From: Oryza sativa Japonica Group
Lineage: Eukaryota; Streptophyta; Magnoliopsida; Poales; Poaceae
NCBI RefSeq assembly: GCF_034140825.1
Contig: NC_089038.1
Coordinates: 20,759,501 to 20,823,500 of the forward strand
Direction of reading: 5' to 3'
DNA length: 64,000 bases
In this document: positions 61,607-64,000 of the stretch, one piece after another
Position numbering within the stretch: position 1 is the stretch's first letter
Layout of the letters: every line of letters starts with the position of its first letter
Made by a program: the position numbers and the translations under genes
Notes under the pieces: generated by a model
What the model saw: the letters and a program-made list of their open reading frames with translations, nothing else
The model's database searches: none
Told to the model about the DNA's origin: nothing

Positions 61607-63083
61607 GCAGCTGCATTATCTTTTCACTTTTCGTGTATAATACTCTAATGCACCACTCATAATTTGCCACAGGTGACACCAAATGGTATTTTCATTCGAT
61701 GCACTCATGCGGAGTACTTTACGTTATTTCTTAGCTTGGTGAAAAGCTACCCCTTTTGCAATAAAATGGGCAGCGGGGTATGGATGCCAACTGAACAACT
61801 GACATTGTGTTATTACCATTTGATACCGATGTCTCTACAGTCGGTTGCACTCAGCCGCAGCTTTGCAACTGGTCTCCGCATTAATCTGGGGCTCAAAAAT
61901 TAAAATGGTCCCTCCAATCAATCCAAAACCAACGTTCTTTAGTCTAGGTAGCACATGGAGCACATACTCCACACGATTGGGACAGGTTAAAATAAACAGA
62001 GATTAGCGGGGAAAGCTTACACAATTTAATCCAGACCGTGTATGGTGCATTAGCTAGCTTCGATTACCTACTTGCAATCATTGAGATTCTGTGTTCGGTG
62101 ATTGTCGTTCACGGACGTATCAAGCTCAAGATATCAATTTGAGTTGCTACGTCTGCAGCGACATTGTTATCCTGTATATGTATGCAGATGTTTATTTGGG
62201 CAGATTCGGTCCAGCTTACTGAAAAAGGACACGAATTTTATAGGACCTCGTATGATTTTTGTAGGGGTTAACTTATATACTCTAGAAACGCAGGAGGCAC
62301 TAATCTCTTTTCTAGCTTAATTAAAAGACGCGTACACACACCACACTCACGCATCAACGAGTAGTGCTTTTACCACACGCACAAAGAACACAACGTAAAC
62401 ACAACAATAAAATTGTGTATCACTATATACTCCGTATCTTATGTTTGGACACGGTGACTTGCAACCATAACTTTATCACACACACGGACACACCTCCTGT
62501 GTACATTTCCAGCACATAACAGAATTAAACCCTAAACCAATATCTAATTTAGCTCGAGTACCTTTCCGACCAGACAAAAATACCTAGTTCCTCCTAGGAT
62601 TTTTGGCGCATATATAAATATGCTAAATACAGTCTGTCAACACAAGCAAAATATAAATCCATAAACTTATCCCCTAATTCATCCGATGTCTGCTAACGAC
62701 CAGATAGACGAATCCTAAAGAAAGATTATGTGTTAAGAAAAAGCAACAAACAGTGTACTGAGAACGTATTTTTGTAGCTAGGAAATGGTGCGAGGCGTAT
62801 CTCTGCATCTTTCAGCGCAATTTCTTTCACGGCTTATCTACCGGCCCATGAATACAACGCGAATGCGAGAGCCGAGAAAGGCCTTTTTGTCATCCAGCTT
62901 TCTGATCCCACACCTGGCAAACCTGTCATGATGCAACTCAACAAAGGCATGGCTTAGCTTGTATAATTAATACTAGTACCTGACAAATCATGCTTGGACA
63001 GAATAATCGTATGTCGCTGTTGCCAATCACGTAGGAGTACCTTGCAAAATAACACACGTCTGACATTTGATTTGAAATACATA
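61607..63083. other. Gene-poor intergenic DNA
   Basis: AT-rich with short open frames only; no domain, RNA or element ends recognised. Confidence 0.4.
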
Positions 63084-63212
63084 CTCGCTCTGTTAAAAAA
63101 AAACAAAATTAGTATTGAATGTGATACATCCTAGTACAATGATATATCTAGATTTATAGTAGGATGTGTCACATCCCATACTAGATTAGTTTTTTTAATG
63201 AAACGAATTGAG
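63084..63212. mobile_element. Stowaway MITE, eroded ends
   Basis: CTCGCTCTGTTAAAAAAAAA and inverse TTTTTTTAATGAAACGAATTGAG, TA flanks. The interior (GATACATCCTAGTAC, then GGATGTGTCACATCC) matches the Stowaway at 44468. Confidence 0.65.
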
Positions 63213-63388
63213 TACGTTCGAGCATACAAAAATCACGTGCAAGAATAATCATAAAGAATAAATAATGCATATAGTGTACACTCACCATATACAGGCAGAG
63301 CAACATTTCTTGACATTTCCCTAAGGAAAATACACGTTTTCTTTCTTCCACTGAAGAAAATAAATTTAAGCCTACGTAATGAATGGTA

Positions 63389-63674
<286 letters not shown>

Positions 63675-64000
63675 TAATAGGTAACTATACTGGTGCTGTT
63701 TAATTTACGCCTACGACTAAGGTCACTGTGTCATTTTTAGCGCACGTTATACTACTCCTACGTAGTACTAGCGAGTGTTGCTGTTTTGTTTTTTTTTTTT
63801 CTGCTGTGCTACTCTAGTACTACGTCTCTACGCTACGGTACGCAACGAATGGAGGGCGTGGAGGCTGTCAGGTAAGACGTCAGTACAAAAAAAGGACGCA
63901 CACCCAGCAAATTAACCTCGTCGCGCCCAGCCGCAGCCGCAGCTAAAACAACAACACCCCACGTGTGGCTGCGCAGCAGCGGCTGCATGCCTGCATATGC
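63675..64000. other. Right edge of the window, possible promoter DNA
   Basis: GC rises towards the end, with a CAGCCGCAGCCGCAGC stretch and a CACGTG G-box (63960-63965), as in a promoter for a gene beyond the edge. No coding start is visible. Confidence 0.3.

Noticed and set aside
61664-61903. 79-codon frame after tRNA-Leu
   Set aside because: No recognisable domain or promoter, and length is within chance for this stretch.

Overview
The window looks like nuclear DNA of a grass, almost certainly rice (Oryza sativa). The genes have GC-rich first exons and GT-AG introns. Intergenic DNA is full of short Stowaway (TA target duplication) and Tourist-like (TAA/TTA target duplication) MITEs and Helitron-like ends. 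Two tandem cell-wall invertases reconstruct to 586 and 598 codons, the sizes and sequences I know as rice CIN3 and CIN2/GIF1 on chromosome 4. That placement is recognition from memory, not a search.

Layout. 1-1.6 kb: 3' part of a GPI-anchored GH17 beta-1,3-glucanase. 1.6-12.2 kb: transposon-dense DNA with two ~3 kb Helitron-like elements on the minus strand; the first carries a GC-rich block, the second a 665-bp tandem duplication. 12.7-14.2 kb: secreted alpha carbonic anhydrase in six coding exons. 14.9 kb: tRNA-Cys(GCA). 16.5-17.3 kb: single-exon uncharacterised plant protein. 18.2-19.6 kb: intronless glutaredoxin-like protein with a myristoylation-type N-terminus. 22.7-29.9 kb: SEC23/SEC24-family gene in 14 exons. 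It is convergent with a plastid-type half-size ABC transporter (ABCB28-like, 30.5-34.7 kb, minus), which has one exon junction I cannot splice with a normal donor. 35.8-36.4 kb: FANTASTIC FOUR-like gene (minus), divergent from CIN3 (36.9-39.3 kb). 40.4-42.0 kb: element with ~230-bp terminal inverted repeats. 44.7-45.6 kb: array of about twelve ~75-bp repeats behind a Helitron-like 5' end. 46.4 kb: (AT)72 tract about 200 bp upstream of the GIF1 TATA box. 46.8-51.3 kb: GIF1/CIN2. 51.3-57.3 kb: gene-poor, MITE-rich. 57.3-60.3 kb: RPS14/uS11 (minus). 61.5 kb: tRNA-Leu(UAG). 61.6-64 kb: gene-poor, including a Stowaway with an internal TA microsatellite.

Functionally, CIN3 and GIF1/CIN2 act in the same step: apoplastic sucrose cleavage that feeds sink tissues; GIF1 is known for early grain filling. 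The other genes are ordinary unrelated neighbours. I found no unknown multi-gene system. The more unusual material is structural: Helitron-like boundaries, A- or T-rich micro-insertions flanked by perfect direct repeats, the promoter AT tract, and the odd ABC-transporter junction. All exon maps were read by eye from frame, splice sites and family resemblance.
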